Assembly (NCBI GenBank): GCA_026182355.1
Contig: JAPFBL010000229.1
Location: forward strand, 1-64,000
From: Hermatobates lingyangjiaoensis
Taxonomy: Eukaryota > Arthropoda > Insecta > Hemiptera > Hermatobatidae
Length of the DNA: 64,000 bases
Direction of reading: 5' to 3'
In this document: in pieces, positions 26,404 to 37,908 of the stretch
Layout: each line of letters begins with the position of its first letter
Numbering within the stretch: the stretch's first letter is position 1
The notes under the pieces: model-generated
Seen by the model: the letters and a program-made list of their open reading frames with translations, nothing else
Database searches by the model: none
What the model was told of the DNA's origin: nothing
Position numbers and translations under genes: made by a program

Positions 26404-26541
26404 TTTTTACTTTACTATAAGTTAAATATAATGATCGTAAAAAAAATTTGATCTCAAGATTTGACAGAATTGTCAATTCCATCGTTTTATAAAGATTATT
26501 CCACGATGTCTGTGTGTGTATGGGTGGGTGGGTGGGTGGTT
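26404..26541 (+). repeat. family A, terminal fragment
   Basis: Matches the start of the copy at 28437: TTTTTACTTTACTATAAGT, TGATCGTAAAAA, GATCTCAAGAT, CACGATGTCTGTGTGTG, then (GGGT)n. It breaks off inside the GT/GGGT tract. Confidence 0.85.
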
Positions 26542-26636
26542 AGAGGTGGTTATAATTTAAAAAAATTAAAATTTTTTTATAATGATATATGTATATACAT
26601 ATTCATATATTTTTATTTATTTATTTACTCTTCTTT

Positions 26637-26750
26637 ATATAATCTAGGAGGTGTCAGAGCTTATTTTCCTTCATTATAAGGAAAATTCTTCCTATTCGTA
26701 GGAAGAATCAGAATGAAGGAAAATAAGCTCTGACACCTCCTAGATTATAT
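26637..26750. repeat. perfect 39-bp inverted repeat with inner TTCG-loop hairpin
   Basis: Arms 26637-26675 and 26712-26750 are exact reverse complements (outer ends ATATAATCTAGGAGG / CCTCCTAGATTATAT). The spacer holds a second perfect 10-bp stem ATTCTTCCTA/TAGGAAGAAT (26685-26694, 26699-26708) closing on TTCG. Followed by a TA/CATATG-rich tract to about 26835. Confidence 0.97.
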
Positions 26751-26835
26751 TCATATATATATATACATATGTATTATGTATATATGTACATATATTTATG
26801 TATATATATATCATATGTATATACATATGTATTCT

Positions 26836-28436
26836 TGAATACATTTGATCTTCACTAACTGGTTAAATATATCAAATATCTACAACATGGTGCAGGTATT
26901 TACCATTGTTAGGTAGTATTGCCGGCAGCTGGTAATCCCAAATAACCTCATAAATATTACTTAAAACACTGTAAGGAACTATTTATAGAATTAAAGAATT
27001 ATTTTCTTCAAGAAACTTGAAAAAAATTTAAAAGTTTATAAAATTCAATCTTTAGTAATAATATCATATTATTTTTGGCTTGCCGTCTAAGAAGAAACAC
27101 AGCAGTGAAGATGTGAATGCGTCAACCGACCGATCGAAGTTTTAAACATGTTGAGTACATCAAAAGTATTGAAAGTTTTAATGTTTCGTATTCAAATAAG
27201 TTTAAGGATGAATGATTTGAATGACAAATATTTTACAACTTACAATATTAGTTGTATATTTTTGATAAAAACTGTTCATTACGATGAGATTGAGTAGTAT
27301 TTTCATGGAGGGCATGGCTTCAGTGTAAGGTAATCGGAGGTCTGTTGAGAGTGAATTATTTCGTATTTGAAAAAGAGTTAAGAGTTGTGCTTTGAGACGA
27401 AAACAGTTAGAGCGATAGATCAGCGTTGAGAAGCTCGTCTGGTGTTTATTCCCTGTCCCTGCAGCCCTCCCGCATACACCCACTAGCCAAAACACCTACC
27501 TCCCATTGTAATTTACCCAATTCTTTAAACTCTCTTTATAGAATGATACTCTTGTTTTCACCACTAAAAAAACTAACTCTTCATTCAAAAACAAAAATCC
27601 AAATAATACAGATATTGTAAAAATGCTCAACAAACTAAATAATCTGAGTGTGTATTAAAATAGGTATGAGTGATAAAGGGAAGGTCACTGGCTTTACCAA
27701 GGCGAGAAATGTCAATTCTTCATATGTACTGTTATCTTTGAGGGAACAAGACCAACATAAAAAATTGTTAAGAGGAAAGAATGGGGGTGGGGTTTATCAA
27801 GGAAAAGAAAAAGGTTTGTGACAAGGAAAGCCTGTTCGAGCTTTGGCGTAAAGGCTAACAAAAACAAAGGGTCACGATAATTCCCGCAACAGTATCTGAT
27901 CTGAGAGTAATAAATATTATCTAAACAGAAGGTACTAGAAACAAAATCCCCCTGGAAAATAAAATTGGTGGATGGAGTGAGAAGTGGAGTTCTCTGCATT
28001 ACGAAATATTGAAAAGTATTCAAATTCATTGTGGTCAATGAAACAAAAAAAAAAGATACGATATGATAAAAATGAGAAATAAAAGATCAAGAATTGAGGG
28101 AAAAGATAAACTCTTTAGGATTTGAAGAAAATTAGAAGTGTCCTTGAAAAATGATGCTATAAACAGTAGTCAATTACAGGGAATAATCTATAGCACTGCT
28201 ATGGGAAAAACGTTCAACAGCCGTATTGAACCAATTCTTGGTGCAAGAATTGAGTGAAAAGACTTTTGCAAACAAATTAGAATCGAAAACTGAATAATGT
28301 AGGCCACCAATAACTAGTGGCTTTGTAGGAGTGATAGCTATAATCTCTGAGATCATCCTTTAGTGTTCACAACTTTTCTTTTATTCCTTTCCCTTCGAAA
28401 GAACAAAAGTAATATTATTTTAGAATATCACTGTAC
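26836..28436. other. no recognised gene
   Basis: 27660-28360 is less AT-rich than its flanks and has two minus frames (27712-28038, 28174-28356) of protein-like but unrecognised composition, separated by stops. Confidence 0.3.
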
Positions 28437-30080
28437 TTTTTACTTTACTATAAGTAAAGTATAGTGATCGTGAAAAAATTCGATCTCGAGATTTTGACGG
28501 AATTACATGTTTTGAGGTACCAGAAGTCGTTTTATGACGTTTTCACGATGATGTCTGTGTGTGTGTGGGTGGGTGGGTGGGTGGGTGGGTGGGTGCGTGG
28601 GTGGGTGCGTGTGTTAGCATTGCTTGTTACCACGCTACGGTCCAGAATCTTTGATGGATCAAGTTGATATTTTACACAAAAATGGGCCCCATTTAGACGA
28701 AGATCCCTATTGTTTAAGAAGAATTATGCATGATGGGAAAGTCACTTTTTTTGCCAAAAACCGTTTTTTTTAAAACATTTATTTCTCCTAAACTGATAAC
28801 CCTAGAGTTTTGAAATTTTGACATTATCTTTGAAGTTACAAATGCAACAAACGAAAAATATATTCAGAATTTTAAGACAACAGGAAATATTTTTTTTTCA
28901 ATAAAATGTAAACATTTTGACTTATAATTCAATCTCAAACCTTGTGAGAGCGATACAAGCCATACTGTTTGACGGACAAGAATGAAACTATGCCTACAAA
29001 TAGAACATTATATGGTGAATGAGTTGAGATATTTTTTTTTGAAATTACATTCGCTACAGGGGCGTTACAGTACGATTTGTGTTTTCAGAAAATGATTTTT
29101 TGACGCTAAACGGCTCGTTAAAAAATAATGAAAATTTGGCCAAAAATGGAACAAAAAATTAGCAATTCACAAAAAAAAATTCATGAAGTTTCAATTACGG
29201 GAAAGAGCAATAACGATATAAAATCTCTTTGTTTATCCTAGACTAAGAGATCACCTGCTATACTTGTCGAATTTTTTGTATTTTTTTACATTGTTTACAT
29301 TGACTTAGAAATTTTTTGAGCGAATCCACTGAGATAAAATTGATGTTTCTAATGGAAAAATGAAAATATATTATTGACTTATAAGAGATGTAAGAGGAAT
29401 AATATTGTGCAGGTAAATGATAACACTCATTAAAAAAAATTCGTATAATGTTATTTGACAAAGGGGAAGGAAAATGATCTTATTAAATACTAAGAAGCCA
29501 TAAAATTCCCAGTATAATAATTCTGTTAAAAACCAAAAATGTAAAAGATAATTCAAAATATAATTCTTTGGTTTAGAGATTAATAACTATAATTATCGTA
29601 CATCTTTAATTAACAAATCACCTTAAAACAACATTTTCTTTGCTGTTTAAGAAGTTTTTCAGAGAAAAAAAGAGTATTTTACTGTTTCAAATTTGAAAAT
29701 TTTACATTAATATCAATGTAGAAGGATGTCAAGTAAACGATGTAAGAAATCTACTGGCTATTTGAACAATAGCCATGTTCTCTTGTAGGATACTATTTCG
29801 TTTCAAGAAATGTTCACTTTGGTTTTTCAAAAATGTTATTACTGCTGTAGTTATACTAATGTAATTATTTGCAAATAATAAATTATTTGTGATGTACAAA
29901 AATAAGCTTATAAATTGATATGTCCTTCAATCACTATCTGTACTACCTCAGGAATGACAGGCTAATAATTATATCCCATTTAGATGTTTACGTTATGCTT
30001 AAATGAGACGTTATGTTTTATATACTCAAGAAATTTGACATTAAGTTACTTATAGTAAAGTAGAGTGTAGGCCACTCCAG
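28437..30080 (+). repeat. family A dispersed repeat, complete copy
   Basis: Begins ACTTTTTACTTTACTATAAG and ends ACTTATAGTAAAGTAGAGTG then TAGGCCACTCCAG; both ends hold the TTTAC-TATA-GTAAA palindrome. Internal order: GATCTCGAGATTTTGACGG, (GT)n(GGGT)n at 28555-28610, CACGCTACGGTCCAGAATC, GCATGATGGGAAAGTCAC, GGGGCGTTACAGTACGATT, and near the far end TTTATATACTCAAGAAATTT. The short frames in it are not conserved as proteins between copies as far as I can see. Class unknown. Confidence 0.88.
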
Positions 30081-30689
30081 ATTTTTTTTTATAATTTGTA
30101 GATCAATCTATCTGTGTATTAGTACCATTATTTTTCTATTTCACAGAATAAACCAAAATAGTCCCTTCAAGATTTTAAAATGTTTTTATTTCGTTCGGAA
30201 AATATCAAAAAAATTTAGAAAAAGCTGTCTGGTCATAAAATAACTGAAGAAGTAACTCAGACATAGCATCCGTTTTGTAATAAACAACAAAAGAGTATAA
30301 TTCCCTTCCTTCAACATTACTCTAAGACAGTGGCATTCATAAACACACAAGATAAGAACAATATCCGATATTAAGTTTTGTTTAAGGGTGCAACATCCTG
30401 TTTTATTGGAACTTTGTCTAGACATCCGTCCACCATTCAATGGAAATCGCCAGCAAATATGTGTTCCATAAGTGTTTATGTTTAATTTGAGTATTTCATT
30501 CTTCTTTTATATAAAATTAACCCATTAAAACATTTCCGATGTTTTTATTCAACCTCTACATAACGATCTATTTCACTCGATTTACTTGAAAATTTTTTAT
30601 GTAAATGTACATAAGACCTATTGATCTAAGATTTTTTTTCTTATAGATATGTAGCCTTTGCAGTCATTGGAATTATATGCACTTTTTTT
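30081..30689. other. no recognised feature
   Basis: AT-rich spacer between two family A copies. Confidence 0.3.
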
Positions 30690-31195
30690 ATAAATTACTA
30701 ATTCCATTTTTCAATTTTTAGAAAATATTTTTTGTTTATAATCAAACGTTTGGAGTTAAATAAATATTTTATAACATCATAAAATGTACCAAAACGCCCC
30801 TTTTTGTTAATGTAATTTTCAAAAAAAAAAATTCCCTCAACTTATTCTGCTATAATGTGATATTTTTGAGAATAGTTCTATTCTGATCTGTCAAACATTA
30901 TTTTGTATCCACATACCAAGCTTTCAAATTTAATAATGCGTCATATTTTAACATTTTTTAAACAAATATGATTTTAGTTGTTTTAAAAATCTGATGATTT
31001 CTACTTACTTGATTCTCTTATTACTACAATAGTGGCAAAACTTCAATACTCTAGAGTTAGTAGTTTGTTAGAAAAATTATACTGTTTAAACATACATTTT
31101 TCTCAAAAAGGTGACCTTTTCATCATGCAATATTGTCCCCAAATAATAGAGCACATATACTCAATGAGGCCAATTTTTGTGTAAAATATGAATTT
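30690..31195 (-). repeat. family A, old diverged partial copy
   Basis: Aligns in order with the body of the minus copy at 1-1610 (AACGCCCCTTT...AATGTAATTTT, then CAACTTATTCT, GTATCC-CA, CTCTAGAGTTA, CATCATGCA-TATTGTCCCC, CCAATTTTTGTGTAAAATAT). Divergence is much higher and both termini are gone. Confidence 0.7.
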
Positions 31196-31199
31196 AGTT

Positions 31200-31330
31200 T
31201 AGGTTAAATTAGGTGGCAGTGGCAGTCCAACAAGGAAACACACATAGGCCGAGCCTTGTGAGTAGAACCAATCTTCTCACACAAAGAAGATTGATTCTAC
31301 TTCGGGAAACTTCTTTTCTAAGCTTAATGA
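31200..31330 (+). repeat. family F repeat (TTAGG-like start), copy 1
   Basis: Shares with 46799-46905: a GGTTA/GGTTAGG-like start, GGCAGTGGCAGTCC, CAAGG-AACACA, TAGGCCGAGC, and AAGATTGATTC near the end. Confidence 0.75.
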
Positions 31331-33207
31331 TAATAGGGTACCTCTGGTATTTAATACAACTTAAAATACCAAGTGAGCTGTTTTCGTGTAACAGTGGCGT
31401 TGTACATACCCCATGCTATGGATATACTGTTATTAAAATAATAATAAAATTTATCATGGTTAAGTGCAGTACAATGGTATTGTGTTGTTCAGAGAACTAT
31501 TGGCTTGGACACCAATCAAGGAGAAGAAAGTTAGACTTACGATATTGGCGAAAAATTGTTTCTGAAAGAATATGAAGGCACTCATCACGATTTGTTTTAT
31601 AACTGAATTGAGAATAATAAATTATGGTGATTCTGATATGAAACCGGCAAGTACAACTGCTGTCACGTATGACAATCTAATGCATACATACGGTTCATAT
31701 ATCTTATGTCTTTCAAGTCTTATCAGGTCTTATCATATGTCTTTCAAGAAAAATACAAGAGTTACTAACATTAAATATATGTTTGAAAAGAAAAAAGAAA
31801 CAGAATGAAAGAAGGAAAGAGAGAGGGAATAGAGAGGGGATGTAAAAATATCATGAGAACATTTAAAGGTGAAGAAATGAGAGAATTTGTGTTAAGAGTG
31901 AATTTAAATGAGCTGGATAAATAAATGATGTATTATAAATTAAACAGGAAATGTATTAGAAATATATTAATGTACTCCCAAAAAATTATATGAAGAAAAA
32001 GGTGTTATACAAGAAATGTTGCTGATGAAGGAGATTATGATGAATGAAGCAGAAGATTGACAGAGAGGTAAGAGGGTTGCAGAGAGCATGTTTAGCGGTG
32101 GGGGTTTGTTTGGCCTAAGGATAGTAAGTATTAATTGCAGGGCTGCATGAGGCTGTACCCATGCAAGAGACCTTCGAGACTGGTTCTCGGAATAATTCAT
32201 TGTGCAGTCCGGACCGGTCTTGACTGCAGTGGCTTTATCGACCTGAATGCTAATCCGTAGCACGCCTTACTAGCTGGCCCAGAACCCAGAAAACTCGACC
32301 GTCTCTAACGACCCTGCCCCGTCTTCAGTTCGCCCTTAGCACTAATGGCTCTTCAACATCACTTCCACTCTAACATAAATGACAAACAACATTGTCAACA
32401 TTCTAAATAGACTACTTATTTTAATAATTTAAGAACATACCATAATAAAGTTCTTTAAACCGGGACCAACCAAGCCCTATCGAGAAAAAATACCATGGTT
32501 GTAAAAAACAAAATCATTGATATTATAATATTTAATTATTACATTAATTTAATTAACCATGAGTATCTTTATTGTCATAAAACTACTTTCAATAGATACT
32601 TTTTTTTGTACTCTTTCTTATAAGGCATATAGAGTAAATAGATATTTTTATTGCAAAAGTGTTACATTAAGCAAGAAAATGGAGATTGCCATAAAAAGTT
32701 AGATGCGCTGTAAGTCTCATAACTGTTGCAATTTGATTACAGTTGTTACAGTGGTGATGTTGATTAACCAATGGCGGGAAAATACTTTGCAGTCATTTGG
32801 AGCGCAACAAGCATGGAAACAAGTACTAAGCAAGTCAGATATAATCCACTGTCTTGAGGGTTCAGGGGCCCTTCCCTCGGTGGGTTCTCTTTCTATGGAG
32901 AGACCTTCTGATTCCCATGTTTCTATCCGTTAGCGCCCCCGCCTGGGCAACACGTTACACTGATTGCACAGACTGGCGGAAGACATTTATAACCACTTAT
33001 CTTACCTGTAGCCAAGACAGGATCAATCGGACTCTAGAGTCAGGCGTTTTACCCGCGAACTCTTCAAATATTATCGGTACCACTGTGGTGGCAGGTGTAG
33101 CTCATGAAGAGTTTCTTGTCAAGTTGCCTATGTACCGTCATTGGTATCGGACTTGTGGTGACTATAGTTCTTTACCCAGGAGGGTAGAGTTGCTGTGTCA
33201 AAAGCAG
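31331..33207. other. no recognised gene; two G+C-richer islands
   Basis: Islands at 32085-32345 and 32850-33220. The second has a 122-codon plus frame (32854-33222) with no family I recognise, ending directly at a PLE tail, so it may be part of an unidentified element. Confidence 0.3.
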
Positions 33208-33258
33208 CGAATTCTTCGTTAGAGTCAAAAACCCAACTCATGTCGTTTGATCATTGAT
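33208..33258 (-). repeat. Penelope-like tail fragment
   Basis: Reads TTCTTCGTTAGAGTCAAAAA then CCCAACTCA and TTTGATCATT on plus, the same order as the tail at 12106-12215 and 58615-58710. On the minus strand it holds CTCTAACGAAGA. Confidence 0.55.
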
Positions 33259-34512
33259 ATATATATACTAATTAGACTCTACAAATTAGATGAAGTTTTG
33301 ATTAACGGGATAATTAAACAGATGAAGACTTCATCATTAAACACATTCAGGGCTGCCATCAATTCTGGAAATTTCAATCAGCCAAGTTAACAAGTATTTA
33401 TTGTTTTTTTAGTTCACTTGCTCTCCGAAGATGTGTTAACGAAAGGCCTTAGAGCATTGTTTCAAAAATTGTTTTCATTGTGGTAAATTAATCCATATAT
33501 ATATATACTATAATATGCTATATTATATTATATATATGCATAAAAATCACAACAAATTTACCCGTGATGAGATCAATGTAGTTTAAACCACAAGAAAAAA
33601 GGAAACCAATAGAAATTAATGTTCTAATTCTTATTTCTATTTTCTTCTATTTTCTTTGTAGTTTGTGGTTTATGAAATATATGAACTTTCCTGTATAATA
33701 TATATAAATTGGATTAAAGTTAGCGTTATGCAACTGTTGGCTGAAAGCCTTAGACTTCCAAGATTGGATAAAAATCTATTACATCTTACTCTTTTGAACA
33801 AACATAGAAATGAAATATTACCTAATCAGTCAATATAAATGTCTGTAAATGTATTGTAAGGAACATACTCTACGATATTTCTTGAAAACTTTAAAGTCAC
33901 TTGTTTAGTGTTGCTGCATCTTCAGAGAACTAGTTTTGTTTTACTCTTTATTTTTATGTAGCAAGTTTTCCTAAACTAAACTGTTTGTGAAACGGGTTTC
34001 GTTTTATTTTAAAAGTGAGCGAACATTCTCACATCCATTTTCTCATGGCTCGTTATAGAAACAAATTTTAGCATAACCTCTAGAACTCATATTTATAGGA
34101 AATTGGAAGGTAATATCGAGAAGCTTGTCTTGTCGAGGAATTCGCTCTTTCATCCCATTTTTACACTACAAAGGCTTGAAGTTACGAAAACAATATTTTA
34201 CAGTATTGCTGTTTATACAATTTAAGTCATCTGTTTCTTTGACTATATGTTTTTAGTACGATAGCCCTACTTTCAATGTTATATTATAGCTACTCTTGCT
34301 ATATATTTCCTATTTTCCATAACACCCAATATCCTCCATTAGCTAATGCCAGATGTTAATCCTGTTTATATAAATTTGTCACATTTCTGTACGTAGTTGG
34401 TAGTTGAAACTTCATTAGTAATGATATTCGAATGTTGTGGCAATGTGGCAATTATAAAACTCTATTTGTGGGAGATTTGAATTAAACAAAAACAGTGATC
34501 CTAGTGTCTAAT
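33259..34512. other. no recognised gene; TA-rich tracts near 33260 and 33497-33536
   Basis: AT-rich, no coding or RNA signal. Confidence 0.3.
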
Positions 34513-34585
34513 ACAGGGGTGGGGAACCTTTCTTGGAGTAAAGGCCATTTTAGCATTGTCCACATCACCAAAAGGCCACCATGAA
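34513..34585 (+). mobile_element. possible hAT-type terminal fragment
   Basis: CAGGGGTGGGGAACCTTTCT followed by AAAGGCCATTTT resembles the 5' terminal inverted repeat of vertebrate and invertebrate hAT elements. A related GGTTCAAAAGGCCAGATGCG lies at 34960-34980. The opposite terminus was not found, so the element is incomplete. Confidence 0.4.
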
Positions 34586-36269
34586 TGAATAAGCAAGTTC
34601 TTATATAATAGTTACATTGTAAAATTCTTGAATCTATCATTACATTACTCGATCAGTGCATCTAAAACTGAATCGCATCTTTCAAAAGATTCAACAGTGT
34701 CCTCATTGCCTTCGTTTATTACCCCACTAATAAACTGGGGTAATAATAATAATATAATAATCTGTAATATAATAATAATAATAATAATGTAATCATAATT
34801 TACACAGGAAAATTATTTTTTAAAGCTGAGACTTTTCAAGAAATGATTGAAAAATAGTTATCTTTCTAAATACCAGAATTTTTGTCCTAATTACCAGAAT
34901 TGTTATTCTTTATATTTTGAAACATTTTCTCAACAAATCACAGAAGGCGGAATTTCATGGTTCAAAAGGCCAGATGCGTCCTTAAGGCAGCAGGAATACC
35001 AACTTGACTCAACTTTCCAAGAAGCGTTGCTGTGTGTTTATGGCATTTAATTGCGAACTGAAGATTCATTTATCAGCATTACACTGATTATGCAATTAAC
35101 TTTTTTAGAAACGCAGGCACCTGTAACACCGACTGATAGTTACACTAGCTTATATCTGATGGATCATAATGAAATTAGACTCAAAAATATCACATTTCAA
35201 AATAATGAGCAGAATATTTTTTTTAAAGAAATGAACTGTAAATTACTATGACAATTTAATGACTTCAGAATTTTTTATACGATCAACAACTGATTACAAT
35301 ATAATGAAATGTTGTAAAAAAATGTATATATTAAATTGGTATGCTGGATTTAAAAATATCCAAGAAATATTAATTGTTCAAAAAGTAATATAGTACCAAA
35401 ATCTGAAAACAAACTTGGAATGACTGGTAACTCCTTGTGTTTACGCGTTTGTCTGTTTACGTCGAGTTAGATATTACATTATCATTATCAAAACAAACAT
35501 GATGACTAATATGTAATATTGCAGATCATTCAATAAGTAAATTAATGTGCTATTAATTATGATTAAATTCTTACAACTCTCAAGGAAACAATAATGTAAT
35601 GATAAATTAAATATTTTTATTGTACATACAGGGCCCCTTGTATTCATTTTACGAACGAAGTAGGCACTTCACGAAGCATTTAATGATTTCTACATTGCGA
35701 CGGTCATTTCGTACTTTATAATGCTTTTATTTTTAAATTTCACTGTAGACCTGCAGAGATAACTTTTATTATTTTTCAACAGAAAATAAAACAGATGAGA
35801 TCTATACATCATAGTTTAAGCTATTATTTGTTGCATATAATTTACTGATTATAGTATGCTGAATAAAATCCAAAAAAATATAATAAAATTGGTACCCAGA
35901 AATAAAATTGACGTATATTCACGTAAATACTTGAAAAACAAAATATAATACTTGACATATTACTGTCGTGATACGTCTGTTACAAGAGCAGTTAAATAGA
36001 GTTTAAGAAGTGAGAAAATCAGTTGATATGAATTTGTCATTATTTTACCAGACATACAACTATATTCTGAAGGACTACAAAGTATGAGGGCTACTTCAAT
36101 CACAGCGTAGAAGAATCATTTACCAGGCCTAGAACTGCTACGACACCTTGGCACTGGCACCATATAACAATAAAAAGAAATACACACAAACTTGCAAATA
36201 TATTGGCATTTAACATTAAATAATACCAATATAATATTTTTAAATTGTTTTCAATGTTGTTGTTCAATG
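34586..36269. other. no recognised gene; (TAA)n tract at 34741-34790
   Basis: Includes an interrupted ATA/TAA microsatellite; otherwise AT-rich, unannotated. Confidence 0.35.
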
Positions 36270-36515
36270 TCGCTGGGTGAGAAGCAGTTTTTCTTCTCGG
36301 GTGATTGCCTGCATAGAAGGTAGGGGGAGCTAGACCCCCGACCCTCTCCTGTGGGTAAGAGACACTGATTGTGCAGTGTCCTTGTAACTGGTACCTACCC
36401 CCTAGGTAAGGCCAGGCCCGGGTTATAGGTCACTTCCCCTTCGGGGGGACGACCCAGGTCACTCACCAGTATTGCAGTCCATAAACTGTTCAGCTTGTAG
36501 GTGCGCTGGCCAGTA
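36270..36515 (+). other. G+C-rich structured block with TTCG-loop hairpin
   Basis: The most G+C-rich block of the window. It contains CCCC-TTCG-GGGG (36436-36447), a GGGGG-AGCTAGA-CCCCC hairpin near 36325-36342 and GACACTGATTGTGCAGTGTC near 36361. The end (TATTGCAGTCCATAAACTG) recalls the GGACTGTAG motif at 13000. It could be a retroelement UTR or a SINE-like unit. No ORF. Confidence 0.35.
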
Positions 36516-37838
36516 ATTGTTTTCAATGTTTCAATTGATTAAGAACAAAAGCCACATAAGGAGATAGATGAAATTTCAAATAATGAAATTAGTTTGAATG
36601 TAAGTAGGATTATGTGTGTATTGGAGAAACGGTGGAGTATTTTAGATAATTACACGTGTCATTTGAATATTGAGTAAGGTAATGCGGAGGTGGTATAGTT
36701 AATAATATTTGGTTGTATAATATGTGAAACTTAGATGTTATTTCAAGTTAATGACATGCGGTGGGAAGCGGTGATATGGAATGAGAAGACTGGCGGCTTT
36801 GGGCTTAAAAGCAGGCTTGTCATTGGTTGACCGAGTGCTATTAGCGAAAGGTGGTGTGGCTTCGATGTTGGGGAACACATGGGTGGTACCCGCAATGATC
36901 ATCTGCGGTGCAAGGAAGGGTTGAGAAGATTCTCAGGCTTCAGCTAAGATCGTGTGCCGTATTTGATCAGTCTACCACGCGTCCAAGGCAGTATTGCAGA
37001 ATTAATGAGCCTCAGGCAAGAAGTGGTCACTATTTCAAATAGTAACCACCCCTTGCCTTGGTTATTTGGCAATAATATCCTGCCAAAGAATGGCGAATAT
37101 ACCTGTGAGGTTAAGGTTGCCATGCATAATGAAGTCAATGCATAGACGTTATTTGAATTTAGCGATATCAAACCAAGCAAGTTATTGTCAATATAGCTGA
37201 AACAATGAGATTGAAAAGGTTGAGAAATGGATACGGTTTGATTTGATGCTATTTTAATGCAAGTTGGGCTACCAGCAAGAAAAATGGCTGATGTTGAAAA
37301 ATATATTAGATGCTTAACATTAGTAATATAATTTGTAATGAATAGTTAGAAAATTTATAAATTTTATGGTTTATTTATTATGTTCTTTCTAGACTTAAAC
37401 TTAACTTCAACCAATATTTTCGTCGAACATAAAGGTTTTATAGCCTCTATAAAGTAAACACTCGAAATTGTGCAGAAAATATAAAATAAAAATGGATAGA
37501 AATGCTTTGTAATATTTTTTTATACTTTGTTATAAAACAATATATGGTTGAGATACTAGAAATGAAATGTAAATATAACTTATTTATTGCACGAAAGTAA
37601 ACATTATTTGAAAATAGCAAACAATCTAAATTTTATTGCATTGGTGGTACGTGAATAAAGAAACAATGGCTTCAAAGAGGCTGTTCTTATTGTATGTTAG
37701 ATTATTTTGCTATATTATTTTTTACTAAAAATAATATATGTGAAAAGGAGCGGTCAACTTATTGATATATCGTGAAGATGATAATATATGGATCTGTTAA
37801 GCACAAATCGTCAGAGTGTTGTATCACACTGCTAAAGC
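36516..37838. other. no recognised gene; strong hairpin at 37014-37058
   Basis: 36660-37150 is G+C-richer. Inside it, AGGCAAG (37014-37020) pairs with CTTGCCT (37052-37058) and GTGGTCACTATTT (37023-37035) pairs with AAATAGTAACCAC (37037-37049), with one mismatch and a single central base. Overlapping open frames on both strands are explained by this symmetry. Confidence 0.6.

Positions 37839-37907
<69 letters not shown>
37839..37907 (+). repeat. (GAT)n microsatellite
   Basis: About 23 uninterrupted TGA/GAT triplets. Confidence 0.98.

Positions 37908-37908
<1 letters not shown>

Noticed and set aside
29258..29556. Minus-strand frames as family A proteins
   Set aside because: Frames are short and not evidently preserved in the other copies.
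32854..33222. 122-codon plus-strand frame as a host gene
   Set aside because: No recognised motif or splice context; it ends at a PLE tail, so an unidentified element is more likely.
36944..37180. Overlapping sense and antisense frames as a gene pair
   Set aside because: Explained by the 37014-37058 palindrome and short length.
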